Positions 32,399 through 32,434 of a stretch of 32,434 nucleotides of DNA are shown piece after piece (position 1 is the stretch's first letter; the number at the start of each line of letters is the position of its first letter). The DNA is taken from contig JAGOBN010000003.1 of assembly GCA_017999235.1 (NCBI GenBank), positions 1 through 32,434 of the forward strand, given 5' to 3'. Position numbers and translations under genes: made by a program. This DNA comes from Anaerolineales bacterium (lineage in GTDB: Bacteria; Chloroflexota; Anaerolineae; Anaerolineales; UBA6663). The notes beneath the pieces were generated by a model. It saw only the letters and a list, made by a program, of their open reading frames with translations, was not told the origin of the DNA and ran no database searches.

Positions 32399-32434
32399 CC
32401 ACCGAGACACAGAGCCACGGAGAAGAATCCCAAC
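32399..32434. repeat. Start of a CACCGAGACACAGAG-type dispersed intergenic repeat (cut by window edge)
   Basis: After the tpl stop, the sequence CCACCGAGACACAGAG, followed by CCACGGAGAAGAA, resembles the GAGACACAGAG-rich dispersed elements often found between genes in Chloroflexota, cyanobacteria and other phyla. Its composition (A/G/C-rich, near-repeat of ACAGAG and ACGGAG) differs from the flanking genes. Only the first part is visible, so the full extent and copy number are unknown. Confidence 0.5.

Overview
The window is a gene-dense stretch of chromosome with roughly two thirds G+C and no gene-free gap above 300 bases. It most likely comes from a member of the Chloroflexota, class Anaerolineae or a close relative. 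This rests on family content: a DUF6754-type protein, a membrane protein with zinc ribbons and many PDWL repeats, a MutL-like ASKHA protein without glutamate mutase subunits, and anchored proteins with Thr/Pro-rich linkers. I see no rRNA, tRNA, CRISPR array, insertion sequence or prophage. I read the protein families by eye and did not search a database.

Layout. 1-2023 (minus): start of an ABC permease (cut by the edge), its ATPase, and a YhfC-like intramembrane protease. 2036-3518 (minus): a GntR(YtrA-type)-slipin operon with its own promoter, tandem operator and intrinsic terminator. 3706-5265 (plus): MurJ lipid II flippase. 5272-7238 (minus): xseA-xseB-DUF212. 7303-11348 (plus): solute-binding lipoprotein, glycerate 2-kinase and a phosphohexomutase. 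11345-13800 (minus): an AAA-type ATPase fused to a PhoB-like DNA-binding domain, then a receiver-histidine kinase hybrid. 13905-22475 (minus): an eight-gene, 8.6-kb operon of mostly undescribed envelope genes. 22722-28205 (plus): lipid kinase, XPB/Ssl2-domain protein, galactokinase, Elp3. 28202-30276 (minus): HAD phosphatase and an anchored HEXXH metallopeptidase. 30473-32390 (plus): Lrp/AsnC regulator and a tyrosine phenol-lyase-like enzyme. The last 40 bases look like the start of a dispersed intergenic repeat.

The best candidate for a previously undescribed system is the 13905-22475 operon. In order of transcription it encodes a small soluble protein, a DUF6754 membrane protein, a six-helix membrane protein, an 877-residue anchored protein (two zinc ribbons, 16 PDWL-type repeats, one external domain), a second six-helix membrane protein, the MutL-like ATPase-fold protein, a protein combining lipoyl-like sandwich segments with a KOW motif, and a surface protein with a sortase-like LSNTG tail. 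The genes overlap or nearly touch, and the operon ends in a clear intrinsic terminator. A membrane complex with a cytoplasmic repeat scaffold and a nucleotide-dependent component is a reasonable inference; its function is unknown.

Two genome-scale habits also stand out. Several genes have a -10 box 6-8 bases before the start codon and no Shine-Dalgarno site, which implies leaderless mRNAs. The palindrome GCCGGC is far more frequent than base composition predicts, in genes and between them.
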